From Winogradskyella alexanderae (lineage in GTDB: Bacteria; Bacteroidota; Bacteroidia; Flavobacteriales; Flavobacteriaceae), in contig NZ_JAIUJR010000004.1 of assembly GCF_020166335.1 (NCBI RefSeq), forward strand, positions 1 to 64,000: a DNA stretch of 64,000 bases, given 5' to 3'. The notes beneath the pieces are model-generated. The model was not told the origin of the DNA, did no database searches, and saw only the letters and a list, made by a program, of their open reading frames with translations. This document shows, piece by piece, positions 8,441 through 15,798 of the stretch. Numbering within the stretch: the stretch's first letter is position 1; each line of letters starts with the position of its first letter. The position numbers were made by a program, and so were the translations under genes.

Positions 8441-9205
8441 TTGAAATCAATTTTCAAATTTATTTTAAACAGTGTACCACGTCCTTTACTTATAAAACTA
8501 AGTTACGTTGCACGACCTATCTTGACTATTTTACTAAGGGGCAAAACTTTTACCGATCCTATAGACAATAAATCCTTTAGACAATTTTTATCCTATGGTT
8601 ATGGTCAACAAAGACCAAATGTTTTATCACCATCTACCCTATCCTTGGAAAGACACCGTCTACTTTGGTTATATCTCAAAAATGAAACACGTTTCTTTGA
8701 AGGCGGTAAAAAGGTGTTGCACTTTGCTCCAGAACAGTGTTTTTTAAAGCAGTTTAAAAAAATAAAGCACAAAAAATATACAACGACAGATCTAGAATCA
8801 CCAATAGCAGATGTCAAGGCAGACATTTGCGATCTACCGTTTAAGGACAACTACTATGATATTATTTTATGCAATCATGTTCTAGAACACATAGAAGACG
8901 ATACTAAAGCAATGTCAGAGCTCTATCGTGTAATGAAACCCGGAGGATGGGGAATCTTTCAAATTCCACAAGATCTGAAGAGAGAAACAACTTATGAGGA
9001 TAACACCATTACGAACAAAAAGGAACGTGCAAAACTTTTTGGTCAATACGACCACGTAAGAGTCTATGGTCTTGATTATTTTGACAAACTAAGATCAATA
9101 GGTTTTAAGGTTGAGGAAATAGATTATACATCCACTCTTTCTGAGGAAGAAATAAAACGATATTGCTTAGCCAAAGGTGAAATTATTCCTATTGTAAAGA
9201 AATAA
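8441..9205 (+). CDS. Class I SAM-dependent methyltransferase
   Basis: A 254-residue methyltransferase of the type-11 kind. The SAM-binding region includes KVLHFAPEQCF near residue 88, the acidic TTDLE end of strand 2, ADICDLPFKDNYYDIILCNHVLEHI and the post-motif MKPGGWGIFQ. The N-terminal ~75 residues (RPLLIKLSYVARPILTILL, LSPSTLSLERHRLLWLYL) look like a substrate-specific cap with a possible membrane-associated helix. No ATG is available near the 5' end; the TTG at 8441 gives the N-terminus expected for flavobacterial relatives. It is the last gene of the map operon and ends immediately before the stop of the convergent apbE gene. The methyl acceptor is unknown. Confidence 0.82.
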   Translation: MKSIFKFILNSVPRPLLIKLSYVARPILTILLRGKTFTDPIDNKSFRQFLSYGYGQQRPNVLSPSTLSLERHRLLWLYLKNETRFFEGGKKVLHFAPEQCFLKQFKKIKHKKYTTTDLESPIADVKADICDLPFKDNYYDIILCNHVLEHIEDDTKAMSELYRVMKPGGWGIFQIPQDLKRETTYEDNTITNKKERAKLFGQYDHVRVYGLDYFDKLRSIGFKVEEIDYTSTLSEEEIKRYCLAKGEIIPIVKK

Positions 9206-10186
9206 TTACTCTGGAAAACCATTAAGTGCAAGCGTTTCCAATTCATTATCTTGATTTAAGTAAATAAGGTAAGCCTTTAAATCTGGGTTAGATTTTAAAA
9301 ACAGTTTAACACCCTCTACTCCCATTGCCTGAAAAGCTGTCGCATATCCGTCCGCAGTCATGCAATCTTCTGCAATTACAGAACTACTTAGAATATTTGT
9401 TTTTGTTGGATAGCCTGTACTCGTATTAATTATGTGCGCATAACGATTGCCATTTTCATCTATCTTAAACTTTCTGTAGGTTCCTGAAGTTGCCATGGCT
9501 TCGTCCTTTAAGGCAATAACTTTTGAATACGATTGAGTACCATCAAAATTTGGGTCATCTATCCCTACTTGCCAAGGCATGTTACGCTCTTTATTGATGC
9601 CTGAAACTCTCATATCACCACCTATATCGACGAGGTAATTGTCTACACCTTCAGATTCAAAAAACGCTGCGATAACATCAATTCCATAACCCTTGGCAAT
9701 GGCATTAAATTCTAGATAAGTTTCTGCTGGTTTAATAATTGTAGAACCTGAAAGTGACAATTTCTCGAAACCTACAAAAGCCATTAAGCTATCAATGGTA
9801 GTACTGTCGGTTAAAAACTTATTCTCTTCAGCTCCAAAATTCCATGCGTTTACAACATTTCCAATAGTAGGGTCGAAAATACCATTTGTCGTTTTGTAAA
9901 TGTTCTTGGACGCTTCAAAAACCTTAATGAAATGCTCATCTACTTTGTTTAATTCATTCCTGTTTAACTTTGATATATCAGAGTCTTGAATATAGGTTGA
10001 AAGGGATTGATTTACCACATTAAACAAACTATCTATTTGGTTTATATAGTTAATCTGATTTTCAGACGAATATTGAATATTAAAGGCAGTACCAAAAACT
10101 GGTCCTGATAGTTTAATATTTTCTTTTTGTTTTTCAGCACATCCAAGTATAGAAAGTAGAACTAAGGCAAGAACACATTTTTTCAT
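9206..10186 (-). CDS. apbE: FAD:protein FMN transferase (ApbE), lipoprotein
   Basis: ApbE attaches FMN covalently through a phosphoester bond to threonine residues of periplasm-facing flavoproteins such as NqrB and NqrC. The 326-residue protein has a lipoprotein signal (lipobox LSILGC, Cys16) and the family motifs FGTAFNIQY, NAIAKGYGIDVIA, DIGGDMRVSG, MATSGTYR and the metal-binding HIINTSTGYP followed by DCMTADGYATA. The gene lies 2.1 kb from the complete nqr operon, with which it surely cooperates, although it is on a separate transcript. It follows a small conserved gene by 31 bases. Its stop is adjacent to the stop of the convergent methyltransferase gene. Confidence 0.95.
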   Translation of the reverse strand: MKKCVLALVLLSILGCAEKQKENIKLSGPVFGTAFNIQYSSENQINYINQIDSLFNVVNQSLSTYIQDSDISKLNRNELNKVDEHFIKVFEASKNIYKTTNGIFDPTIGNVVNAWNFGAEENKFLTDSTTIDSLMAFVGFEKLSLSGSTIIKPAETYLEFNAIAKGYGIDVIAAFFESEGVDNYLVDIGGDMRVSGINKERNMPWQVGIDDPNFDGTQSYSKVIALKDEAMATSGTYRKFKIDENGNRYAHIINTSTGYPTKTNILSSSVIAEDCMTADGYATAFQAMGVEGVKLFLKSNPDLKAYLIYLNQDNELETLALNGFPE

Positions 10187-10217
10187 TAAATAAGAAATCT
10201 TTTTTGGTAAAGTTTTT

Positions 10218-10592
10218 TCAATTGAGATTCATATCTATGACTTGAATACCATTGTACTCAATTAGATATTCCTCATTTAAATAAATTGGCAAATTTTCTC
10301 CATTTGGGTTACCCAGGCCTACTCCGGCGTAAAGCACTTTAGCATTCTTATCGTAAGCATGTTTTTTAAATGTTTCCATCCAAACGACATCATAATTATT
10401 TGGATTATCCGGCAGCATTACGGCCCTTACAATAACAAAAAACCAGTCTTTATTTTTATCAATACACACAAATTGCGGGTGCTTCTTTAACTTACTGTTA
10501 ATTGCAACAAATTCGAATCCACGAGACTCCAAGTCCTTCCCAACGTGGTTCATAGCCAAATTGTGCAATTCTTGTTTGGTAAGCGCTTTCAT
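10218..10592 (-). CDS. Small conserved protein upstream of apbE
   Basis: A 124-residue soluble protein (MKALTKQELHNLAMNHV...) with alternating charged and hydrophobic segments, WFFVIVRAV and KVLYAGVGL, consistent with an alpha/beta fold; no catalytic motif is evident. Flavobacterial relatives of this protein have, as far as I recall, often been labelled NADH-quinone reductase subunit F, but it has neither the ferredoxin cysteines nor the FAD/NADH domain of NqrF, so that name is not supported. It is 31 bases upstream of apbE on the same strand and probably co-transcribed, which suggests a role linked to flavinylation or Nqr. A TATCTTCG-like -7 element lies at 10596-10603 on the minus strand. 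Confidence 0.75.
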   Translation of the reverse strand: MKALTKQELHNLAMNHVGKDLESRGFEFVAINSKLKKHPQFVCIDKNKDWFFVIVRAVMLPDNPNNYDVVWMETFKKHAYDKNAKVLYAGVGLGNPNGENLPIYLNEEYLIEYNGIQVIDMNLN

Positions 10593-10616
10593 AATGCGAA
10601 GATACGAAGACTACTG

Positions 10617-10702
10617 CTTAATATTTTAATAAATATTAAGTATTGACCTAAATAGGTATTAGCACTATCTACGATGTCATAACAAAAATTATAACAAAAA
10701 TT
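10617..10702. repeat. Cluster of palindromes and a tandem repeat in a divergent promoter region
   Basis: The region between the divergent genes at 10592 (minus) and 10761 (plus) holds three ordered elements. A perfect inverted repeat has 10-base arms CTTAATATTT (10617-10626) and AAATATTAAG (10631-10640). A short palindrome ACCTA-AA-TAGGT sits at 10646-10657. A 12-base unit ATAACAAAAATT is repeated exactly twice in tandem at 10679-10702. They may be operator sites, but no regulator is identified. Confidence 0.6.
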
Positions 10703-10760
10703 GTTTACCTTTAAAATATGTATCAAAGTATTTATTGTTAACAAGCTAAATCGTTAAAAA

Positions 10761-11096
10761 ATGGCTACAGAACCAACCAGCTGGAGTAAAGAAGAATTAA
10801 AAATTTACATTTTGATATTTTGTGCTAGTGTAGATTCAAATCCCACAGAAGACGAAATGAATTTTATAAAGTCTAAAACTTCCCCTGACACTTTTCACAA
10901 AATGCAAAACGCCTTTTCTCTACATTCTGAACAAGAAAGCATTGATAAAATAGAAGACACGATACATAAGCATAATTTTACTTATATGGAGCTGGCTGAG
11001 TTCAGACAGGAAATACATAAATTATTTTTATCCGATAATGTATTTCACAAAAAAGAGCAAAGTCTTGATAGAATTCTGGACAACATTTTATATTAA
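10761..11096 (+). CDS. Hypothetical helical protein
   Basis: A 111-residue, mostly helical, acidic protein starting MATEPTSWSKEELKIY. Features such as SKEELKIYILIFCASVD, NPTEDEMNFIKSK and the spacing of helices recall tellurite-resistance TerB-like domains, but the resemblance is weak and I do not assign it. No signal peptide or membrane segment. It is a monocistronic gene divergent from the apbE pair, separated by a region with palindromes. An apparent degraded DUF6090-family gene begins 29 bases after its stop. Confidence 0.65.
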   Translation: MATEPTSWSKEELKIYILIFCASVDSNPTEDEMNFIKSKTSPDTFHKMQNAFSLHSEQESIDKIEDTIHKHNFTYMELAEFRQEIHKLFLSDNVFHKKEQSLDRILDNILY

Positions 11097-11125
11097 AAAT
11101 TAACTCATAATTTAACCAATTATGA

Positions 11126-11349
11126 ATGCTGGCTTTTTTTAAAAAAAAATCCGCAAGAATTTGTTGTTTAAGAACACTACGGGCAAATATCTCAAATATG
11201 TAATCGGAGAAATAATACTTGTTGTTGTTATTCTTATTGCATTTCAATTTAATAATTAGAACGAATCTAAAAAATACAAGGTCTTAAAAGTCAATTATCT
11301 TCAGAGACTATCAAACGAAATTAAGCAAGACACTATTAGTATCAACTAA
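11126..11349 (+). pseudogene. Degraded DUF6090-family membrane protein gene
   Basis: Read with one frame change, this stretch gives a recognisable but broken copy of the small flavobacterial membrane protein family whose conserved core is GEIILVVIGILIALQ. It starts ATG CTG GCT TTT TTT at 11126, runs into an A-run (11141-11149) where one base appears to be missing, then continues in frame 1 as KIRKNLLFKNTTGKYLKY and GEIILVVVILIAFQFNN. There a TAG at 11257-11259 replaces the tryptophan codon expected in NNWNE. After that NESKKYKVLKVNYLQRL and SNEIKQDTISIN follow, ending at TAA 11347-11349. The core also lacks one residue. Normal family members are longer, so the 3' end is lost as well. Three independent lesions argue for a true pseudogene rather than a sequencing error. 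Confidence 0.8.
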
Positions 11350-11350
11350 A

Positions 11351-11743
11351 ATGCTCAATTTAGGCTATAAAATCTATAAGGCATCAATAGGTCTGTTGAC
11401 TATTATTTGTATTGCTTTTGGGTGCAAAGAAAACAACAAACTACCCGATCCATTAGAAGCCGGTTGGAAAGGAAAAAAAGTCTGTGAAAAAGTTGAAGAA
11501 AATGAAAAGCTCCGAATTTTAAAATGTACTTTTCCTCCAAATATTGGACATGAAAAACACTATCATAAACCACATTTCGGTTATACCTTATCGGGTGGTA
11601 AGTTTAGAATAATTGATACCTCAGGATCTAGAGAGGTTAATATCCCAACAGGTTATTCTTTTAGTAATGATGCTATTATTGAACATGAAGTTTTAAATAT
11701 TGGAGAAACTACGGCTATCTTTTTAATTATGGAGTACAAATGA
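11351..11743 (+). CDS. Cupin-domain lipoprotein
   Basis: A 130-residue protein with a lipoprotein signal (IICIAFGC, Cys about 25) followed by one cupin domain. Motif 1 is HEKHYHKPHFGYTLSGGKF, with several potential metal-binding His; motif 2 is IIEHEVLNIG. It would sit in the cell envelope. The function is unknown. The gene begins one base after the stop of the degraded DUF6090 gene, an odd junction that suggests a deletion has fused the two; it may rely on a promoter within or before the pseudogene. Confidence 0.72.
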   Translation: MLNLGYKIYKASIGLLTIICIAFGCKENNKLPDPLEAGWKGKKVCEKVEENEKLRILKCTFPPNIGHEKHYHKPHFGYTLSGGKFRIIDTSGSREVNIPTGYSFSNDAIIEHEVLNIGETTAIFLIMEYK

Positions 11744-11805
11744 AAAAACCTTGATTTGATTCTAATTTCAAATTTTAGTATCTTCAATCTAGAAAAAGAA
11801 AAATT

Positions 11806-12261
11806 ATGATTACAACAACTCGATTTGATGCCGCAGTTAAAAAACTTTACGAAGCATTTCATAACAACTCACTCAATCCTGATGATTGTAAGCATTGTGC
11901 TGTTGGAAATATTTTAAACAATAATGATAGTTGGAAACATTTAACAGATAAGCACGGTTCAACACAGCTAAGTTATCTAGGAAAGTTGCATTTCAATTTA
12001 GGGAGACGTTTCAAGGGTTATAATCCTGAAGAATTGTTGATTATTGAAAGGTCGTTCCTCGAAGGTTGCGGCTACACTGGTTTTAAGAAGGGAACTAGAC
12101 TACTAAGGCCTGAAAATATAAGAGATAAAGATTTATTATTTAAAGGCTTAAGTAACGTAGTGTCTACGCTCTGTAGGTTAGATAAAATTGAAGATGTTAT
12201 GGATTGCTCACTCCTCTTCGACTTTAGAACTGAGCAACAAGAATTAGAAATACAACATTAG
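11806..12261 (+). CDS. Conserved small protein with CxxC motif, near nqrF
   Basis: A 151-residue soluble protein starting MITTTRFDAAVKKLYEAF. It has a CxxC pair in DDCKHCAVGN near residue 27, a SWKHLTDKHG segment and a further Cys-Gly-Tyr (EGCGYTG), so metal or redox chemistry is possible but not shown. Relatives in flavobacteria have, to my recollection, been labelled Na+-translocating NADH-quinone reductase subunit F; it has no NqrF domain, and the name probably reflects proximity to nqr. Here too it is convergent with nqrF, separated by a two-way terminator. A candidate promoter is TTG at 11756-11758 and TATCTTCA at 11779-11786, with a rather long spacer of 20. Confidence 0.75.
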   Translation: MITTTRFDAAVKKLYEAFHNNSLNPDDCKHCAVGNILNNNDSWKHLTDKHGSTQLSYLGKLHFNLGRRFKGYNPEELLIIERSFLEGCGYTGFKKGTRLLRPENIRDKDLLFKGLSNVVSTLCRLDKIEDVMDCSLLFDFRTEQQELEIQH

Positions 12262-12274
12262 GAAAATTTATTAT

Positions 12275-12306
12275 AAAAAAAGCCAGCTTTCTAAGCTGGC
12301 TTTTTT
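12275..12306. terminator. Bidirectional terminator between the CxxC gene and nqrF
   Basis: GCCAGCTT (12282-12289) pairs with AAGCTGGC (12293-12300) around a 3-base loop, flanked by an A-run on the left and a T-run on the right, so it can end transcripts from both convergent units. Confidence 0.88.
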
Positions 12307-12324
12307 ATTTTTTCGATTCAACTT

Positions 12325-13632
12325 CTATCCACCGAAGTCATCGAATCTAATATGTTCATCCGGGATACCAAAATCTTCACCCATCTTCTGAACGGCCTGA
12401 TTCATTAATGGTGGTCCACAGAAATACAATTCTATATCTTCTGGAGATTCATGATCATTTAGGTAGTTGTCGATTACACAATTATGGATAAATCCAATAA
12501 ATCCATCACCTTCTTTATCGTTTATATCTTTTTTAACCTTCCAGTTATCTTCTTCTAATGGCTCTGACAAGGCCATGTAGAACTTAAAATTAGGAAAATC
12601 CTTTTCTAAGGCTCTGAAGTGCTCAATGTAGAACAACTCACGCTTGGAACGACCTCCATACCAATACGTAACCTTGCGACCAGTTTTTAAAGTCTTAAAT
12701 AGATGGTATAAGTGAGAACGCATCGGCGCCATACCAGCTCCACCGCCAACATAAAGCATTTCGCTTTCTGACTCATTTATAAAGAATTCTCCATATGGTC
12801 CTGAGATTATTACTTTATCTCCAGGTTTCTGCGCAAAAATGTAAGACGATGCTATACCTGGATTTACATCCATCCATTGATTTTTTGCTCTATCCCATGG
12901 TGGAGTCGCAATACGCACATTAAGCATAATTTCTCTTCCTTCTGCTGGATATGAAGCCATAGAGTAAGCTCTTTCTACAGTTTCTGTATTTTTCATTACT
13001 AAAGGCCATAAGCCAAATTTATCCCATTCTGCTTGAAACTTATCTGGTGAATCGTGCTCTTCTGGGTGCGCTGTAATGTCAATATCTGAGTACTTAATCT
13101 CACATGGAGGTATTTCTATTTGAATATAACCACCAGCTTTGTAATTCATATCCTCTGGAATTTCAACTACAAACTCCTTAATAAACGACGCTACATTATA
13201 ATTTCTTACAACTACTGCTTCCCATTTTTTAATACCAAAAACCTCTTCCGGAATGGTAATCTCCATGTCCTGCTTAACCTTTACTTGGCAAGCTAAACGT
13301 GCACCCTCTTTTAATTCTTTTCTTGAGAAGTGTGGCGTTTCCGTTGGAAGTGCTTCACCACCTCCAGATAGGACATGACATTCGCACTGAATACAGGTCC
13401 CACCTCCACCACATGCCGATGGTAAAAAAACTTTATTGCTGCCTAATGTATTGAGTAAAGTTCCTCCAGAAGCAACCTCAATCTCCTTCTCTCCATTAAT
13501 GGTAATTTTTACAGGCCCAGATGGTGACAATTTTTGTTTTACAAATAAAAGTAATGCCACCAACAATAGTGTTACCAGTAAAAACGCTGCAACAGTAGTT
13601 GCAATTATTCCAAAATCAACTGCTAATATCAT
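12325..13632 (-). CDS. nqrF: Na+-translocating NADH:quinone reductase subunit F
   Basis: NqrF takes electrons from NADH and passes them via FAD and a 2Fe-2S cluster into the sodium pump. The 435-residue protein has one N-terminal membrane helix (residues 9-31), a ferredoxin domain with cluster cysteines C74, C80, C83 and C115, then a ferredoxin-reductase module with the FAD motif RAYSMASYP, GPYGEFF, the NADH motif GGGAGMAPMRSH and the C-terminal FDDFGG. A GTG nine bases upstream could extend the frame to 13641, but the ATG at 13632 directly follows the nqrE stop (TAG-T-ATG) and gives the usual N-terminus. Last gene of the nqr operon; a strong terminator follows. Confidence 0.97.
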   Translation of the reverse strand: MILAVDFGIIATTVAAFLLVTLLLVALLLFVKQKLSPSGPVKITINGEKEIEVASGGTLLNTLGSNKVFLPSACGGGGTCIQCECHVLSGGGEALPTETPHFSRKELKEGARLACQVKVKQDMEITIPEEVFGIKKWEAVVVRNYNVASFIKEFVVEIPEDMNYKAGGYIQIEIPPCEIKYSDIDITAHPEEHDSPDKFQAEWDKFGLWPLVMKNTETVERAYSMASYPAEGREIMLNVRIATPPWDRAKNQWMDVNPGIASSYIFAQKPGDKVIISGPYGEFFINESESEMLYVGGGAGMAPMRSHLYHLFKTLKTGRKVTYWYGGRSKRELFYIEHFRALEKDFPNFKFYMALSEPLEEDNWKVKKDINDKEGDGFIGFIHNCVIDNYLNDHESPEDIELYFCGPPLMNQAVQKMGEDFGIPDEHIRFDDFGG

Positions 13633-13633
13633 A

Positions 13634-14359
13634 CTATTCACTTACTTTGTTTAAGTTATCGGCTAAAACCTTCTCCTCCTCAGAGAGCTCTATTTTTTCT
13701 TCTACCTTTACTGTGGTATCTTCTTTCTTTGCAACTTCATCGCCACCAGTTAACATACCACCAAAACTCATAAATCCTATGGCCATTAAGCCTGTAATTA
13801 TAAAGGTAATTCCTAAACCTCTTAATGGTGCAGGCACACTGGAGTATCTTATTTTCTCCCTAATTGCTGCAATAGCTAATATTGCTAAGAACCAACCTAT
13901 GCCAGAAGATATACCATAGTTTAGTGCTAATCCTAGAGATGCAATTTCTCTGGACTGCATAAATAAAGACCCGCCTAAAATTGCACAGTTTACGGCAATT
14001 AGTGGCAAAAATATACCTAATGAGTTATATAAAGAAGGTGAGAATTTCTCAACAACAATTTCGACTAATTGCACCATGGTTGCTATTGTAGCAATGAACA
14101 TAATAAACGATAAGAAGCTTAAATCATATTCAGCAAATTCTGGTCCCAACCATGTCAATGCTCCTGGTTGTAAAATATATTGATCCAATAACCAGTTTAA
14201 AGGGACAGTAATTGCAAGTACAAAAATTACTGCGGCACCCAATCCCACAGCTGTACTTACTTTCTTTGAAACCGCAAGGTAAGAACACATTCCAAGGAAT
14301 GTAGCAAATACCATGTTGTCTATAAATATTGACTTAAAAAATAATTCTACGTGTTCCAT
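13634..14359 (-). CDS. nqrE: Na+-translocating NADH:quinone reductase subunit E
   Basis: An integral membrane subunit with six predicted helices that, together with NqrD, forms part of the sodium channel and holds an intramembrane iron site. Typical segments are [19 protein letters not shown] near the start, ILGGSLFMQ (in the [11 protein letters not shown] helix) and [15 protein letters not shown]. The 241 residues exceed the ~200 of the gammaproteobacterial protein: the last ~40 residues form a hydrophilic, charged tail ([24 protein letters not shown]). I believe an extension is usual in Bacteroidota. It is separated by 46 bases from nqrD upstream and nqrF starts one base after its stop. Confidence 0.95.
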   Translation of the reverse strand: MEHVELFFKSIFIDNMVFATFLGMCSYLAVSKKVSTAVGLGAAVIFVLAITVPLNWLLDQYILQPGALTWLGPEFAEYDLSFLSFIMFIATIATMVQLVEIVVEKFSPSLYNSLGIFLPLIAVNCAILGGSLFMQSREIASLGLALNYGISSGIGWFLAILAIAAIREKIRYSSVPAPLRGLGITFIITGLMAIGFMSFGGMLTGGDEVAKKEDTTVKVEEKIELSEEEKVLADNLNKVSE

Positions 14360-14405
14360 ATTATATTTTTTGAGATCCTAATTATTGTTTAGGATGATAC
14401 TCCTT

Positions 14406-15050
14406 TTAATCTTCTATTAATGCTTTGTTTCTAGTTCTCTGTACCCAAATTATAATTCCAACTACGATTAAGGCCATAGGTGATAATAACATAAAACCGT
14501 TATTCTCGTATCCGATACTGTATAATCCTGTTTTAGCAATTGGATCTCCTAGTACAGGAATGCCTAATAAAGTACCTGAACCTAGTAACTCTCTAAAGAA
14601 TCCTACAATTATTAATATAACTCCATAGCCCAGTGCGTTGCCAATACCATCCAAAAACGAGCGCCATAAACCGTTACCCAATGCAAAGGCCTCAAAGCGT
14701 CCCATGATGATACAGTTTGTAATGATAAGACCTACAAAAACTGAAAGCTCTTTACTTAATTCATAAGCAAAGGCCTTTAATACTTGATCTACTATAATTA
14801 CAAGTGCTGCAACGACCGTTAACTGCACAATAATTCTAATCTTGGACGGAATAATGTTTCGAATTGCAGAAATTACAACATTACCAACACCCATAACAAA
14901 CAATACTGAAATAGCCATTACAATAGAGGCTTTTAATTGCGCCGTAATCGCTAGTGCAGAACAAATTCCAAGTACCTGAATAGTAATTGGGTTGTTATCC
15001 GCTAATGGATCTGTAATTAAAGCTGCGTCTTTTTTTGATAGTAAACCCAT
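14406..15050 (-). CDS. nqrD: Na+-translocating NADH:quinone reductase subunit D
   Basis: A 214-residue membrane subunit homologous to NqrE, with six hydrophobic segments. Characteristic stretches are DPLADNNPITIQVLGICSAL at the N-terminus (only the first part of a longer conserved block), NCIIMGRFEAFA, containing a cysteine that in the family helps bind the shared iron centre, and DGIGNALGYGVILI. It starts two bases after nqrC ends and belongs to the nqr operon. No anomalies. Confidence 0.96.
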   Translation of the reverse strand: MGLLSKKDAALITDPLADNNPITIQVLGICSALAITAQLKASIVMAISVLFVMGVGNVVISAIRNIIPSKIRIIVQLTVVAALVIIVDQVLKAFAYELSKELSVFVGLIITNCIIMGRFEAFALGNGLWRSFLDGIGNALGYGVILIIVGFFRELLGSGTLLGIPVLGDPIAKTGLYSIGYENNGFMLLSPMALIVVGIIIWVQRTRNKALIED

Positions 15051-15052
15051 AA

Positions 15053-15796
15053 TTAATTTAATGATTTAAAAAAAGGTACATACAATGCTAAATCTTTCTT
15101 AATCATAGCCGCAACACCATCTCCTGTGATAGTTGCACCTGCAATTGCATCAACCTCGTGATCTTTTTTATCGTTATTTGTCGGATCTGCATTACTCTTT
15201 GATACAGTAATACCCTTAAACTCACCATTTGACATCAAATGCTCACCAATAAAATCGTCCATAAAAAAACGTTCTTTAATATTGGCACCTAGTCCTGGTG
15301 TTTCAGCTTGATGGTCAAAATAAGCACCTTGTATCACCATATCCTCATCCATTGCCACATAAGCCCAAATGGCATCCCATAATCCTTTACCGCGTATAGG
15401 AGCTATGTAATAAGACTTACCTTCTTTTACTCCTACAAACAAAGGTAACTGTCTTTCACCTCCTTTTTTTGCTTTATCCTGTTCCTTTTTAACATCTATG
15501 AGGTAAGCATTTTCATCTTCCTTTATCTCATTTCCGTTGGTTATTACCAATTGTTGTTTGATGTACTGATTAAACAATTCAGGTGCCTTTTCAGTAGAAA
15601 CAAAAGATGCACTATTTTCAGTGTTTTCATTCACTCCCATTGCATAGAGAATATTCTGTTGCTTCTCTAGCCTTTTGTTTTCAGTAATTCTTTCCTTTAA
15701 AGATGAGGCGGTAAATGCAAGCAATGCTCCAACCACTATTACCATTCCAATGGCAAATATTACTGTATATATATTTGACTCTGTCTTATTACTCAT
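15053..15796 (-). CDS. nqrC: Na+-translocating NADH:quinone reductase subunit C (flavoprotein)
   Basis: A 247-residue subunit with one N-terminal membrane helix (residues 10-31) and a periplasmic FMN-binding domain. The flavinylation motif DAIAGATIT is at residues 216-224, so Thr224 is the expected site of covalent FMN attachment by ApbE; the Vibrio enzyme uses the equivalent Thr225. Other family blocks are GKGLWDAIWAYVA and DHQAETPGLGANI. Two bases separate it from nqrB upstream and two from nqrD downstream. Confidence 0.96.
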   Translation of the reverse strand: MSNKTESNIYTVIFAIGMVIVVGALLAFTASSLKERITENKRLEKQQNILYAMGVNENTENSASFVSTEKAPELFNQYIKQQLVITNGNEIKEDENAYLIDVKKEQDKAKKGGERQLPLFVGVKEGKSYYIAPIRGKGLWDAIWAYVAMDEDMVIQGAYFDHQAETPGLGANIKERFFMDDFIGEHLMSNGEFKGITVSKSNADPTNNDKKDHEVDAIAGATITGDGVAAMIKKDLALYVPFFKSLN

Positions 15797-15798
15797 AA

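Noticed and set aside
11002-11247. 81-codon minus-strand open frame
   Set aside because: It overlaps the end of a plus-strand gene and a recognisable DUF6090 remnant; no start signals.
13599-13919. Open frame of about 106 codons on the plus strand across nqrF/nqrE
   Set aside because: It lies antisense to two firmly identified nqr genes, has no family resemblance and no promoter.
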